A stretch of 64,000 nt of DNA from Neomoorella carbonis (GCF_045278715.1 NZ_CP136420.1:744001-808000); one strand, 5' to 3'. Shown: positions 18,207-26,687, counted from the first letter of the stretch. Made by a program: numbers and translations. Notes: a model not told the origin generated them from the letters alone.

Positions 18207-19172
18207 ATGGCTAAAGTACTGGTTACCGGCGGGGCGGGGTATATCGGCAGCCATGTGGTGAAGGCCCTGGGGGAGAGGGGTTATAATGTCCTAACCTACG
18301 ACAGCCTGGTCACCGGCCATCCCTGGGCGGTTTTATATGGTGAACTGGTTGTGGGTGACCTTCTGGACGTTGCCAAACTTGAGGCAGTTATGCGGGATTT
18401 TAAGCCGGACGCCGTCATGCACTTTGCCGCTTTCATTGTGGTCCCCGAATCGGTTGCCCAGCCGTTGAAGTACTACATCAACAACGTCCAGGGGACTTTG
18501 AGCCTTTTGGATGCCATGAAAAAATGTGGGATGGAGAAACTGATTTTCTCTTCCAGCGCCGCCGTCTACGGCATCCCGGAGCGTATCCCGGTGCCGGAAG
18601 AAGCACCCTTAAACCCCATTAACCCGTAAGGGTACAGCAAGGCCATGGTGGAAAGGGTGCTGCAGGATGTGTCGGCTGTCGGTGGGATAAGCTACGTATC
18701 CCTTCGGTATTTTAATGTTGCCGGCACCGACCGGGACGGCAGGATCGGCGAGGGTAAAGAAGACGCCACCCATCTCATCACCCTGGCCACCCGTACAGCG
18801 GCGGGCAAAAGACCTTATTTAAGCGTCTACGGCACGGACTACCCCACGCCGGACGGCACCTGCATCCGCGACTACATCCACGTGGATGACCTGGCTGCGG
18901 CTCACGTCCTGGCCCTGGAGTATCTTTTGGACGGTGGGGAGAGCGATGTTTTTAACTGCGGCTACGGTCGGGGGTACTCGGTGCTGGAAGTGATTGAAGC
19001 GGCTAAAAAGGTGACCGGCGTGGACTTTCCGGTGAAGTACGAAGGCCGGCGGCTTGGCGACCCGCCAGTCTTGGTGGCCGATGCCCGTAAAATCCGCGAG
19101 CACCTGGGCTGGGTACCGGCTTACGACGACCTGGAGGGCATCATCTACTCCGCCAAAAGGGATTTTAGGTGA
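18207..19172 (+). pseudogene. galE: UDP-glucose 4-epimerase, copy 2, ochre codon at catalytic Tyr
   Basis: About 90 percent identical to galE copy 1, with the same AGGAGG-type leader. Codon 141, TAC in copy 1 and the catalytic Tyr of YxxxK, is TAA here (18627-18629). The downstream frame stays open and conserved to 19172. The two halves read as 140 and about 181 codons. The C-terminus ends SAKRDFR instead of the chimeric tail of copy 1. Without stop-codon readthrough there is no active enzyme; because the rest is well preserved, the inactivation must be recent. Confidence 0.9.
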
Positions 19173-19308
19173 AGTACTCTTGTTTTTCAAGGATATGCAG
19201 ACTAATTTTTACCTGGCATTTTACCTGACGGGGCATGGCCGGGCAAGGTTATTTTTATGGCTACTGCAATGAGTCATCTAAACAGTCTGCACAGAGGAGG
19301 CATCAGGA

Positions 19309-19878
19309 ATGGCCAGATGCAGTGCTCTTGCTGATGAAAACATTTATCAACTTAAGGTTACTTTAAAAAGGATTAAACCACCCATCTGGCGCCGGGTACA
19401 GGTGCCTGGTAACATCACTCTATACAGGCTGCATAAAATCCTGCAGGTAGTTATGGGCTGGTATAATTACCACCTCTACCAGTTTGTAATCGACGGCACC
19501 TATTACAGCGATCCGGATGACGAAGGCTTAATTGAAGTGAAAAATGCCCGCCGGCGAAAGTTAAAAGACGTAGTCGGCCAAGAGAAGAAAAGATTTATTT
19601 ATGAGTATGATTTCGGCGACGGCTGGGAGCATGAAATTATCGTAGAAAAGATCCTGTCGCCTGATCCGGGGAAGCGCTATCCGGTATGCCTGAATGGCCG
19701 GCGCGCCTGCCCGCCCGAAGATTGTGGCGGCCCCTGGGGTTATGCTGATTTATTGGAGATCCTTGGGAACCCAGGACACCCGCAATATGAAGAGATGCGG
19801 GCCTGGGCCGGAGAAGACTTTGATCCAGAAAAATTTGATTTGGAATTCGTAAACCAGGCGTTAAAAACCGTAAGGTAA
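19309..19878 (+). CDS. Plasmid pRiA4b ORF-3-like protein
   Basis: A 189-residue protein of the pRiA4b ORF-3 family. The family signature is clear: YQLKVTLKRIKPPIWRRVQV, LHKILQVVMGWYNYHLYQF, FIYEYDFGDGWEHEIIVEK and CPPEDCGGPWGYADLLEIL. The function is unknown; members occur on plasmids and mobile elements. AGAGGAGG stands 11 nt upstream of the ATG. The 173-aa paralogue 2 follows at once, its ribosome site overlapping the stop region, so the two form a unit. Confidence 0.85.
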   Translation: MARCSALADENIYQLKVTLKRIKPPIWRRVQVPGNITLYRLHKILQVVMGWYNYHLYQFVIDGTYYSDPDDEGLIEVKNARRRKLKDVVGQEKKRFIYEYDFGDGWEHEIIVEKILSPDPGKRYPVCLNGRRACPPEDCGGPWGYADLLEILGNPGHPQYEEMRAWAGEDFDPEKFDLEFVNQALKTVR

Positions 19879-19891
19879 TATGGAGGATAAT

Positions 19892-20413
19892 ATGGCGCGT
19901 AAATTACCTAAATACCTGAAGGCAGATATTGAACGCGGTTTTATCCTGGCCTACTATGAACTGGTGAAAGGCTGTACAGTAAGCCTTGATATTCCCGGGG
20001 AAAATATTGTCCCGGTAGTGGCCTTTGCCCATAAACCGGGGGAATTTTACGGCATGGATTTTTCCAGTACATACCACTTTGCAGAAAAAGAGAAACTGCA
20101 AACAAGGTTACGCCGGGTGCAGAAAAAAGTTGCTGCTCTCCAACGCTATGCAGAGTTTGCAGCATTGCAAATGGAAATGAAATATCAGGTAGTCTATGAG
20201 ATCTGGTGTTTCCTGCCGCCCAACCAATTAGTGCTTGAAACAGTGAGTAAAGCCAGGGAAGAGGGAATGCCGGTAGAACTGGTATCTGTCCAGGAGGTAC
20301 ATGCGCGCATAAAGCAGGTAGCCCTTCTCGAACCCCTGGACAAGGACATTATTTACGAGAATGCTTTCCTGTGGGCGGCTAGCCTTTTCCGTAATGCCGG
20401 CGCCTGGAAATAA
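19892..20413 (+). CDS. Unknown conserved protein, paralogue 2
   Basis: A second copy of the 173-residue protein at 14889, with about a dozen substitutions (for example LDIPGENIVPVVAFAHKP versus LDVSGENIIPVVAFAQKP). The GGAGGATAAT ribosome site is identical. Here the upstream partner (a pRiA4b ORF-3-like gene) is intact, whereas at copy 1 only an unrelated tail remains. A rho-independent terminator follows at 20436. The function is not recognised; the N-terminus is basic and a central coiled-coil-like segment is kept. Confidence 0.7.
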   Translation: MARKLPKYLKADIERGFILAYYELVKGCTVSLDIPGENIVPVVAFAHKPGEFYGMDFSSTYHFAEKEKLQTRLRRVQKKVAALQRYAEFAALQMEMKYQVVYEIWCFLPPNQLVLETVSKAREEGMPVELVSVQEVHARIKQVALLEPLDKDIIYENAFLWAASLFRNAGAWK

Positions 20414-20435
20414 GCAGGCATTATACGCGCAATTT

Positions 20436-20460
20436 ACGCTTCCTAGCAGGAGCGTTTTTT
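20436..20460 (+). terminator. Rho-independent terminator
   Basis: ACGCTTCC-tagca-GGAGCGT stem with one bulge, followed by six T, 23 nt after the stop of the 173-aa paralogue 2. Confidence 0.75.
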
Positions 20461-20604
20461 GTTTCTCTTGACATAAAGTTGAAACCCTGGAACCAGCATA
20501 AGCCTGGAGCGCATTATTTATTAGTATTTATTACGGGGTGGAAATTAAGTATCTGCGCAGGGTATAATATAGACTGGGAGGCAATTGACTCTAGAATTAA
20601 GGGG

Positions 20605-20871
20605 ATGGTGAATGAAAAGATGGGAGAAGCAGAATTATTAAAACGAATCATTATCAATCCATCTATTTTTGGTGGTAAACCAATTATTAGGGGTATGCGT
20701 ATTAAAGTGGAAAACATATTGGCCCTTCTCGAACAAGGGGTAACAATTAAGGAGATTCTGGAAGATTATCCTGACCTGGAACCCGATGATATTAGAGCTT
20801 GTTTAGCTTATGCTCGCGCTTTAGTCGCCAATGAAAGCCTGGAAGCTGTAAATGTGGAGGTAGCCCGTTGA
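20605..20871 (+). CDS. DUF433-family antitoxin-like protein
   Basis: About 88 residues with the DUF433 pattern LLKRIIINPSIFGGKPIIRG, then ILALLEQGVTIKEILEDYPDLEPDDIRACLAYA. These are small DNA-binding-like proteins that often pair with DUF5615 PIN-like proteins. The exact start is uncertain: ATG 20605, GTG 20608 or ATG 20620 all lie close behind AAGGGG. The partner toxin gene starts inside the stop codon (TTGA) but is truncated, so the antitoxin is probably orphaned. Confidence 0.75.
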   Translation: MVNEKMGEAELLKRIIINPSIFGGKPIIRGMRIKVENILALLEQGVTIKEILEDYPDLEPDDIRACLAYARALVANESLEAVNVEVAR

Positions 20872-21038
20872 AATTTCTAATTGACGTATGTGCTGGCGGC
20901 AAACTGAGTTTTTGGCTCAAAGAAATGGGTTATGATGTAGCCGATGTAAGGAGTAAGGATTGCTGCTTATCTGATGAAGAGATTATCGACTGGGCAATAA
21001 AGGAACAACGAGTGATTATTACCGCGGATAAAGACTGA
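20868..21038 (+). pseudogene. DUF5615 PIN-like toxin, 3'-truncated
   Basis: Begins LKFLIDVCAGGKLSFWLKEM and runs to VIITADKD, the usual N-terminal half of a DUF5615 toxin (about 110 residues normally), then stops at 21036. The acidic residues of the first half (D6, and D in TADKD) are present, but the C-terminal half is absent. TTG start with GGAGG upstream, overlapping the DUF433 stop by 4 nt. The junction at about 21032 leads straight into the tail of another antitoxin gene. Confidence 0.75.
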
Positions 21039-21472
21039 TTTTTTAGCGGTACGTCAGCATGCCATGGGGGAGGTAGCCAGCGAAATTGCCGGGGAAGGCA
21101 AAGACGATTGACGCCAAAATCATACTTCGTTTTCTTTTAAATGATAACGAGGAGAAGGCTGAGCGGTGTTCAGCCCTTTTACAAAGGGTTGAAAGCGGGG
21201 CAGAGCAAGTATTTTTACCCGACCTGGTCATTGCTGACGTAGTATGGACATTGGAAAAGTTTTATCGTCAACCTCCTCTTTTATAGCTCCGGGGTATGCG
21301 GCTTTCCAGCAAGTCGGTGGCCAGGAAAGCGTTGGAGTGGTATGTAGAAAAAAACGTTGATTGGACGGATGCCTTTGTTGCCGCCGGAATGGAAGCTGGA
21401 AACCGGATGGAGATATATTCTTACGATCGTCATTTTGATAAGTTTCCGGAAATTAAGAGGATTGAGCCCTGA
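21031..21472 (+). pseudogene. Antitoxin tail plus broken PIN-domain toxin
   Basis: From 21031 a frame reads TDFLAVRQHAMGEVASEIAG then EGKDD and stops at 21111, looking like the C-terminus of a small antitoxin. Overlapping it, a PIN-domain frame starts at about 21086 (KTIDAKIILRFLLNDNEEKA), meets TAG at 21284, and continues in the same frame to 21472 with VDWTDAFVAAG and YSYDRHFDKFPEI. About 40 codons are missing around the TAG. The PIN acidic residues survive at both ends, but the gene is broken. Confidence 0.7.
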
Positions 21473-21592
21473 ACTACCCCTGGGAGAGGAACTAATCAGC
21501 TTTCTCCTCCATGGTTATCAGGATTCGGCAGTGGAGAAGGAAATGTTATGCCATCTTACAAAATAAGGGTAATCCTCTATCCAAAGGGCGTA

Positions 21593-22485
21593 TCAATGTT
21601 TAATATCAAGGACCTTCAACAGTTCAGCCTCGCTAGTGATGTCCAATATTTTTTCCGCCAGGTCATCTAGCTGCTCCACTGATAAAGTCTTTATCTTCGC
21701 TTCCACTTCAGAAGAAATGGCACCCAGGCGTTTCCTTAGCTGTCTTAAAAGTATTTCCTGCCTGCCTTCCTGCCTGCCTTCCTGCCGGCCCTGCTGCCAA
21801 CCTTTTAAATGCCAGGATGTGGTTAATTCCATAACCCTTTGCACCTCCTCGGGTTGAAGTTCTTCCGGCAACTTCTCTTGCAAGGTTTTTTCTTCTTCGG
21901 CGTTCAGCACCAGATAGCTGTCAAAAAAGGCGGTTATCAGTTCCATCCTCGCCGGGTCCAGCTGCATCCGTGTCAACAGGCGTAAAAACTCGATCTTTAC
22001 CTGTACCCGCTCCCGGGGCGAATAGTCCATTTTGCTTAACAACGCCGCCGCTACCGGGTTGTTGCTGCCCAAGTACTGCCGCCAGGGGAGTCTCTTGAGC
22101 TGTACTTTGTAAAACTCGAACTGCAACACCTTGAGAAAAGGAAACTCTACTTCGTGCCGGTTGGTTTCTTCTACCTTGCTGTCATGGGCAAAGACAGCGA
22201 TGGGCAGCACCTAATGAACATGCGCCGGGCGAAGTCGGCTTGCCGGTAGGCCTGGGGCTCGATATGGACCAGGACGCAGCCGTCTTCTCCTTTGATTTTA
22301 ACTTCCGCCAAGATATCAACGTAGTGCTTGTCGCCGGCGGTAATATCGGTAATGACCTCCTGGGTTAAAAACTTGATATTCGTATAATCGATTAAGGTAT
22401 GGGCCGCAGGGAAGAAGAGCTCCATAAACTCCCGGAAAAAGGTGGTCAGCAGTTCCTTGAACAAGCGGTCGTGGTCGACAGGCAT
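21593..22485 (-). pseudogene. Rpn-type nuclease, copy 2, frameshifted
   Basis: Near-identical to the Rpn-type gene at 16476-17378. Relative to it, about 34 bp are missing at 22211, just after ADFARRMFI, which shifts the frame and splits the gene into an N-terminal ORF (22171-22485) and a C-terminal ORF (21593-22210). It also has two extra 12-bp units near 21765-21790, so the QGRQE motif is repeated three times. The PD-(D/E)XK core lies in the N-terminal piece. It is probably inactive. Confidence 0.85.
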
Positions 22486-22542
22486 TGGCGGCTGCTCCTG
22501 TTTTTCTTTATTTTACTTGAGAGGGCCTGGGTTGAGCAAGGG

Positions 22543-22845
22543 TTATTTTTTTAATATATTGGCAAAGGCCCGGCCCCGGAACTGCAGATCATTTGTGAAA
22601 AATAGCGTGGCATCTGATGCTAAAGCAAATGCCAGTTGAATGGCGTCAGGAGTTCGCACCCGGTATTTAACGCGGATTTCTGCCCCCAGAACGGCAATTT
22701 CCAGGTTAAAATCGATCAGCTGCAAATTGGGGTAAGATTTTAGTGTGGTAATATACTGCTCGCAGACTTCTTCCAGACCCAGGGATTTGGGTTTGACTAA
22801 CAGTTCGAGAAGCGTCAAAGTCGAAGCAACGGCTGTTTTCTTATT
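22543..22845 (-). pseudogene. PIN-domain toxin, 5'-truncated
   Basis: The frame reads AVASTLTLLELLVKPKSLG and later VRTPDAIQLAFALASDATLF with TNDLQFR, the C-terminal two thirds of a VapC-type PIN nuclease. The conserved E (TLLELL) and two D (TPDAIQ, TNDLQF) are present. The N-terminal strand with the first catalytic Asp is missing; upstream of 22845 there is an in-frame stop. A TTG at 22818 could serve as a start, but the product would lack the active-site Asp. Confidence 0.7.
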
Positions 22846-23374
22846 TCAGCAGGCAACACCATCTGACATCTCGTGCCCAGTTTAACAGTTTTTATAATGT
22901 CCAACGTTTTTCCCTTCTTTCATGAACAAAAAATTATGATCTGATCATATTAAATTTATTTATGATAAAACAAGACGGGTTCGGTACACTAACTGCCTCC
23001 TCCACCGTGCGAGGCAACTGGGGAAAACAGGGCGGGTAGTTAAATATAGCTTTATTGTTTCTGCGTTCATTAAACGGAGGGGGTACGGCGATGGTACGGT
23101 GATGTTCGTACTAACCAGTTAAGTTCAATTTAACACCAGGGATAAGTCCTACTGTACCAGCAGCCGGCCGTGCCTGCCGCAGCCATACCGCTGTAACAAC
23201 TCTAATATTTTCTCGCGATACGGCAAACTTTTTCCGGGCAGGGAACTTAAACTGGTAGGAAATCCTTTGCATCCTGACGATAACGTTTACCGGTAGCTGT
23301 ATTCCTGGCAGCTTACGAAATTAGCCACTTCCTTTAGCCCCTGGTAGAATGAGGGGTGAAAGGAGGTGGACACC
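22846..23374. other. Intergenic, no gene recognised
   Basis: About 530 bases, AT-rich at 22880-22980, then mixed composition. I find no open frame with coding character, RNA signature or clear repeat. The last 30 bases carry the ribosome site AAGGAGGTGG of the next gene. Confidence 0.5.
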
Positions 23375-23719
23375 ATGGCTAAAGTGACGGCGCCCCTGAT
23401 GTCCCTGGATGCCAGCGGCGCCCTGGGGAAGGCCCTGGTCTTTGCCAAATGGAAGGGGATCAATTATGCCCGGCGCTATTTTGTGCCCATGAACCCCAAT
23501 ACGGAGAACCAGGAAAGGGTCCGCGGCTACTTCACCCGGGCGGTGACCAGCTGGCAGGGAGAGAGCCCTGAGACCAGGGCCATGTGGAACGCGGCCGTGC
23601 GCGGCCGGCCGCTGACGGGGATGAATTACTACCTGGCCCAGTATATCAAGTACCTTTCCAGCCATAACGGCCAGGCCCCGGCTACGCCCTTCCTGCCCCC
23701 GGGCCAACAGCAATCCTAA
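23375..23719 (+). CDS. Phage-like small protein
   Basis: A 114-residue protein beginning MAKVTAPLMSLDASGALGKA, then LVFAKWKGINYARRYFVPMN and RVRGYFTRAVTSWQ. The pattern is like small proteins of prophage structural regions, with no assigned function. A very strong ribosome site (AAGGAGGTGG) precedes the ATG. No other phage gene is next to it. A relic of a relative of this gene, reading RDYFTQAVTSE, is fused to the 3' ends of galE copies 1 and 3. Confidence 0.6.
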   Translation: MAKVTAPLMSLDASGALGKALVFAKWKGINYARRYFVPMNPNTENQERVRGYFTRAVTSWQGESPETRAMWNAAVRGRPLTGMNYYLAQYIKYLSSHNGQAPATPFLPPGQQQS

Positions 23720-23895
23720 AAGCATCAGCCGGGAAGCGGCAGGGCCGGAGGCTTTGCCGCTTCTCCAACTGTAGCCCATCGGAATATGGCTTTCATCATT
23801 TTTTATAAGTATTGCCTAGAATGAGACATATACTTCAGCAGAATGGTTATGACCCGGATTATTACCTTTTATGGGATACTCAATCAGATGGTGAC

Positions 23896-24103
23896 AGCCC
23901 ACGTGCTGGGCCTGGAGCACCAGCTGGCCGGCGGCCGGGCGACCCGCCGGTGCTGGTGGCGGATGCTAAGAAAATCCGCGTGCGCCTCGGCTGGGTGCCG
24001 GTCCACGATGACCTGGAGGGCATCATCTACTCCGCCTGGCAGTGGGAGCGGAAGAGGAATAGCGTCCCGGCTGGGCCCGCGACTATTTCACCCAGGCGGT
24101 GAC
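23896..24103 (+). pseudogene. galE: UDP-glucose 4-epimerase, copy 3, 3' fragment
   Basis: It starts within AHVLGLEHQLAGG, skips about 40 codons, and continues at RPGDPPVLVADAKKIRVRLG, then GWVPVHDDLEGIIYSAWQWE with the same chimeric tail as copy 1 (SVPAGPATISPRR). The NAD-binding and catalytic parts are absent. Confidence 0.85.
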
Positions 24104-24369
24104 CAGCGAGTAAGAAGATAGTCCTGAGATTAGGACCATGTAGAAAGCGACCGTGTGAAGCCTGTCGCTCCCGGCCTGCTAGGCCCTGTAGTATTTTTTG
24201 GAGATGCCCTCCACAGTAAACTTGGATTTTGCTTGCAATTATAGTGCTAGTAATGGTATACTTCTGGTAAGAAAATCTTTCTGGAAGTAAGGAGAAGGAT
24301 GCTTCATGTCCAACCCCTTAGTGCGCTTAACTAGTAAAGGGCAGATGACTATTCCCCAAAGTATCAGAG
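23930..24369 (+). repeat. Repeat R1, copy b
   Basis: Partner of 14270-14717. In this copy the abrB gene continues intact beyond the breakpoint, so this is the likely donor arrangement. Confidence 0.8.
24233..24289 (+). promoter_or_regulatory. SigA-type promoter with inverted repeat
   Basis: TTGCAA (24233-24238), 18-bp gap, TATACT (24257-24262). TACTTC at 24259-24264 and GAAGTA at 24284-24289 form an inverted repeat overlapping the -10, a plausible autoregulatory operator for the AbrB-type antitoxin downstream. Confidence 0.6.
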
Positions 24370-24578
24370 AAACTTTGGGCCTGAAGGCAGGCGATTATTT
24401 GACCATCCTGGTTGATGAAGATGAGATACGTTTGAAAAAAGTCCAGCCAGTGAAGCCCTTGAGTAAAGAAGACCCTATATGGAAATTAGTTGGTGCCGGC
24501 AACAGTGGCCTTAAAGATGTCGCTGCCAAACATGATCATTACCTGGCTGAAGGTGAAGTAGAAAGATGGAAAAAATAA
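24306..24578 (+). CDS. vapB: AbrB-type antitoxin (VapB)
   Basis: A 90-residue protein with the AbrB/SpoVT swapped-hairpin DNA-binding domain at the N-terminus (VRLTSKGQMTIPQSIRETLG, LKAGDYLTILVDEDEIRLKK) and an acidic/aromatic C-terminal tail (WKLVGAGNSGLKDVAAKHD) that should bind the toxin. AAGGAGAAGGATGC stands upstream of the ATG. It overlaps the PIN toxin gene by 13 nt. Expected to neutralise the toxin and repress its own promoter. Its first 22 codons are duplicated at 14656. Confidence 0.88.
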   Translation: MSNPLVRLTSKGQMTIPQSIRETLGLKAGDYLTILVDEDEIRLKKVQPVKPLSKEDPIWKLVGAGNSGLKDVAAKHDHYLAEGEVERWKK

Positions 24579-24964
24579 TGGTAGATACCAGTGCTGTTTA
24601 TGCCCTTATTGACCGTTCGGACGATTTGCATGAGAAGGCTAAGAATCTCTTTAAGAAATTAAGCGAAAAGGATGTTGATTTAATATTAACAAACTTTATT
24701 TTGGCTGAAACCCATGCTTTAATTTTGAGCCGTATAGGTCATGAACTGGCCCGTGAATGGTTAAAAAATTTGGTTTGGAAAATTGAACGTGTTAAAGAAG
24801 AAGATGAGAAGCGAGCCAGGGAAATCATAATTGCATACAAAGATAAGTCTTTTTCTTATACCGATGCTACTACCTTTGCTGTCATGGAACGACTAAAGCT
24901 GAATGTAGCTCTGGCCTTTGATAATCATTTTACCCAGTTTGGCTGGCAGTGTCTTGACGCTTGA
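24566..24964 (+). CDS. vapC: PIN-domain ribonuclease toxin (VapC)
   Basis: A 132-residue PIN nuclease. Acidic residues are in place: VDTSAVYALID (D near residue 7), NFILAETHALI (E), SYTDATTFAVM (D), and FDNHFTQFGW (D). Family members cleave RNA. The ATG overlaps the antitoxin gene, the normal VapBC layout, with no truncation visible. The downstream SEC-C-like remnant starts at the stop codon. Confidence 0.88.
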   Translation: MEKIMVDTSAVYALIDRSDDLHEKAKNLFKKLSEKDVDLILTNFILAETHALILSRIGHELAREWLKNLVWKIERVKEEDEKRAREIIIAYKDKSFSYTDATTFAVMERLKLNVALAFDNHFTQFGWQCLDA

Positions 24965-25209
24965 GGAAGAGCCAGAACTCATATGTAAGCGACAATTTTT
25001 ACCAGGTTGAAAGAAACGATAATTGTCCCTGCGGCAGCGGCTGGAAATATAAAAGTGCTGCCTTTCCCGGGTGGGAGAAGCCAGTCGCCCCTCCTGAACC
25101 GGGTAGTTGGGCCGGGAACATATACCGCTGCCGGTCGGGAGATCCTTGCTACTCTGGGGTATATGTGCGGCCTGGCGATGGGCGAAAGGGAAACGCCTCC
25201 CGATCCTGA
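24961..25209 (+). pseudogene. SEC-C motif protein remnant
   Basis: A frame reading FYQVERNDNCPCGSGWKYKS carries the SEC-C zinc-binding signature CPCGSG, but the usual closing C/H (KYKKCC/H) is lost and the frame degenerates after AAFPGW. No start with a ribosome site is seen. SEC-C motifs commonly end proteins of the pRiA4b/TPR type, so this may be the tail of a lost gene. Confidence 0.5.
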
Positions 25210-25308
25210 GCGGCTGGGCCCGCTGTTAGGGAGGAAGAGGAGAAGGCATTAGAAGCCGCATAACCGGCAGAACTAAAAATCCAGATCGAACAGTTAAAAA
25301 ATCTGCTC

Positions 25309-25648
25309 ATGGCCAAAGAGCATCTGCGTTCTATCCGCGTCCCGGGTTATTTGCTGCTGGGATTTGAAGAGGAACAAGATGATGTTGACGAAGAAGAGTT
25401 CAAAAAGTTTATCCGGCAGATCTCGGCAGAACTTGCCGCCGACCATAATTTTATTTTTAATGCGGTCTACTGCATGCCCTATTCCCTGCACCATGAAAGA
25501 TTTGTTTAACGAACAGATCATAGCCGGCTATACCGACTGCTTAAAGGCTCGGGGCCAGGAAAAGGAAGCGGAATACGTCTGGCACCAGTTCCAGGCGCTG
25601 TCCCGGGAGGCCAGGGAGAAATACGAAGCAGGTGAGGGGAGGTCTTGA
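25309..25648 (+). pseudogene. Hypothetical protein, probably frameshifted
   Basis: Two overlapping frames: 25309-25509 (MAKEHLRSIRVPGYLLLGFE, then EEEFKKFIRQISAEL) and 25493-25648 (MKDLFNEQIIAGYTDCLKAR, GQEKEAEYVWHQFQALSREA). Read through with one frame change near 25495 they look like a single protein of about 110 residues. Alternatively they are two small overlapping genes. No family recognised. Confidence 0.4.
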
Positions 25649-25652
25649 TTGG

Positions 25653-25703
25653 TTGCTGTTTAGTTGGGCAAATGCTATAATGTTGCTATCAAAATGATAG
25701 CAA
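25653..25703 (+). promoter_or_regulatory. SigA-type promoter with palindromic operator
   Basis: TTGCTG (25653-25658), 17-bp gap, TATAAT (25676-25681). A perfect palindrome TTGCTATC-aaaat-GATAGCAA (25683-25703) begins 1 nt after the -10, in the transcription start area. This is the expected place for autorepression by the ribbon-helix-helix antitoxin encoded just downstream. Confidence 0.8.
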
Positions 25704-25715
25704 GGGGGGCTGACT

Positions 25716-25952
25716 TTGCCCGACATTCTAATTCGCAATGTATCCCGGGAGGTTCTAAGCACACTTAAGCAGCGGGCCGCTGCTAACGGCAGGTCCTTAC
25801 AAATGGAACTGCACAAAATATTGGAAGAAGCAGCGGGGGAAAAAAGCTTGGACGGCATCAAATTGGCCGCTGAGATAAGAAAACAACTGCAGGCAAAAAT
25901 GAAAAACTACAGCGACAGCGTCGATTTAATCAGAGAGGACAGGGAAAGGTGA
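25716..25952 (+). CDS. FitA/Arc-type ribbon-helix-helix antitoxin
   Basis: A 78-residue protein starting LPDILIRNVSREVLSTLKQR, then AAANGRSLQMELHKILEEAA: the FitA-like ribbon-helix-helix domain for DNA binding, followed by a charged tail for toxin binding. TTG start with AAGGGGGG 7 nt upstream. The stop overlaps the GTG of the PIN toxin (GTGA-type). It likely binds the palindrome at 25683-25703. Confidence 0.85.
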   Translation: MPDILIRNVSREVLSTLKQRAAANGRSLQMELHKILEEAAGEKSLDGIKLAAEIRKQLQAKMKNYSDSVDLIREDRER

Positions 25953-26398
25953 AAATATTTGTCGTAGACGCCAGTGTTGCTGTTAAATGGTACATTCCTG
26001 AACCCTGCTCGGAACGGGCAGTGGAACTTCTGGAAAGGGCGGCAAAAGGCGACTGCCGTTTATGGGCTCCGGATTTGATTTATGCGGAAGTGGGCAACGT
26101 CCTCTGGAAAAAGTGCATGCGTGGAGAAATCGGTGAGGAAGATGCCCGCAAGATATTAGGGGCTATGGTTAAAGCATTCCCTGCCAGTGTTGCAGGGAGT
26201 CAGGCTTTACTTCCCGCCGCCTTTGAGATCGCTTACGGCTACAGGCGGACGCTGTATGACAGCCTGTATATCGCTCTGGCCGTGGCCAAAAACGGAGTAT
26301 TCATCACGGCTGACGAAAGGTTGGTCAACGCCCTGCTGCACACTTCGCTTGGCCCATTTGTGCGGTCGCTTAAGAATAAGACATCACCGGGCAGTTGA
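25949..26398 (+). CDS. PIN-domain toxin (VapC/FitB-like)
   Basis: A 149-residue PIN-domain ribonuclease. KIFVVDASVAVKWYIPEP holds the first Asp, YAEVGNVLWKK the Glu, RTLYDSLYIALAVA the second Asp, and FITADERLVNAL the last Asp, so the active site is complete. It is coupled to the ribbon-helix-helix antitoxin by a 4-nt overlap. A terminator follows about 60 nt later. Confidence 0.88.
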   Translation: MKIFVVDASVAVKWYIPEPCSERAVELLERAAKGDCRLWAPDLIYAEVGNVLWKKCMRGEIGEEDARKILGAMVKAFPASVAGSQALLPAAFEIAYGYRRTLYDSLYIALAVAKNGVFITADERLVNALLHTSLGPFVRSLKNKTSPGS

Positions 26399-26458
26399 TC
26401 TGGGAAGACTCGTAGGGTGGTACAATTGACTGAGCGTAAGCGGCTGGACACAAACAGA

Positions 26459-26499
26459 GGGGCGGTCTTTACCGGCAGAGGTCGGAGAGGCCGCCTTTT
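26459..26499 (+). terminator. Rho-independent terminator
   Basis: GGCGGTCTTTACC pairs with GGTCGGAGAGGCCGCC (some wobbles), followed by TTTT, downstream of the PIN toxin gene. Confidence 0.65.
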
Positions 26500-26584
26500 C
26501 CAAAAGGCGACACAGTGAAGTTTGCTTGGAACTTGAAGGAATACCGTTGCCCTTATGCTATAACGGTTGGGCAAAAATCCAGGC

Positions 26585-26662
26585 AGAATGTTCTAAAAAT
26601 AGACCATCGCCCTGGAAGGATAACCCCGGGGAATAGCGAATAGACTGCCAAAAGAACATTCT
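26585..26662. repeat. Pair of AGAAnnTTCT motifs
   Basis: AGAATGTTCT (26585-26594) and AGAACATTCT (26653-26662), each near-palindromic and each followed by AAA, 68 bp apart, upstream of the HPP-family gene. They could be operator half-sites; the binding protein is unknown. Confidence 0.35.
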
Positions 26663-26687
26663 AAACCTGGAGGAAGGTGTCCGAGCC

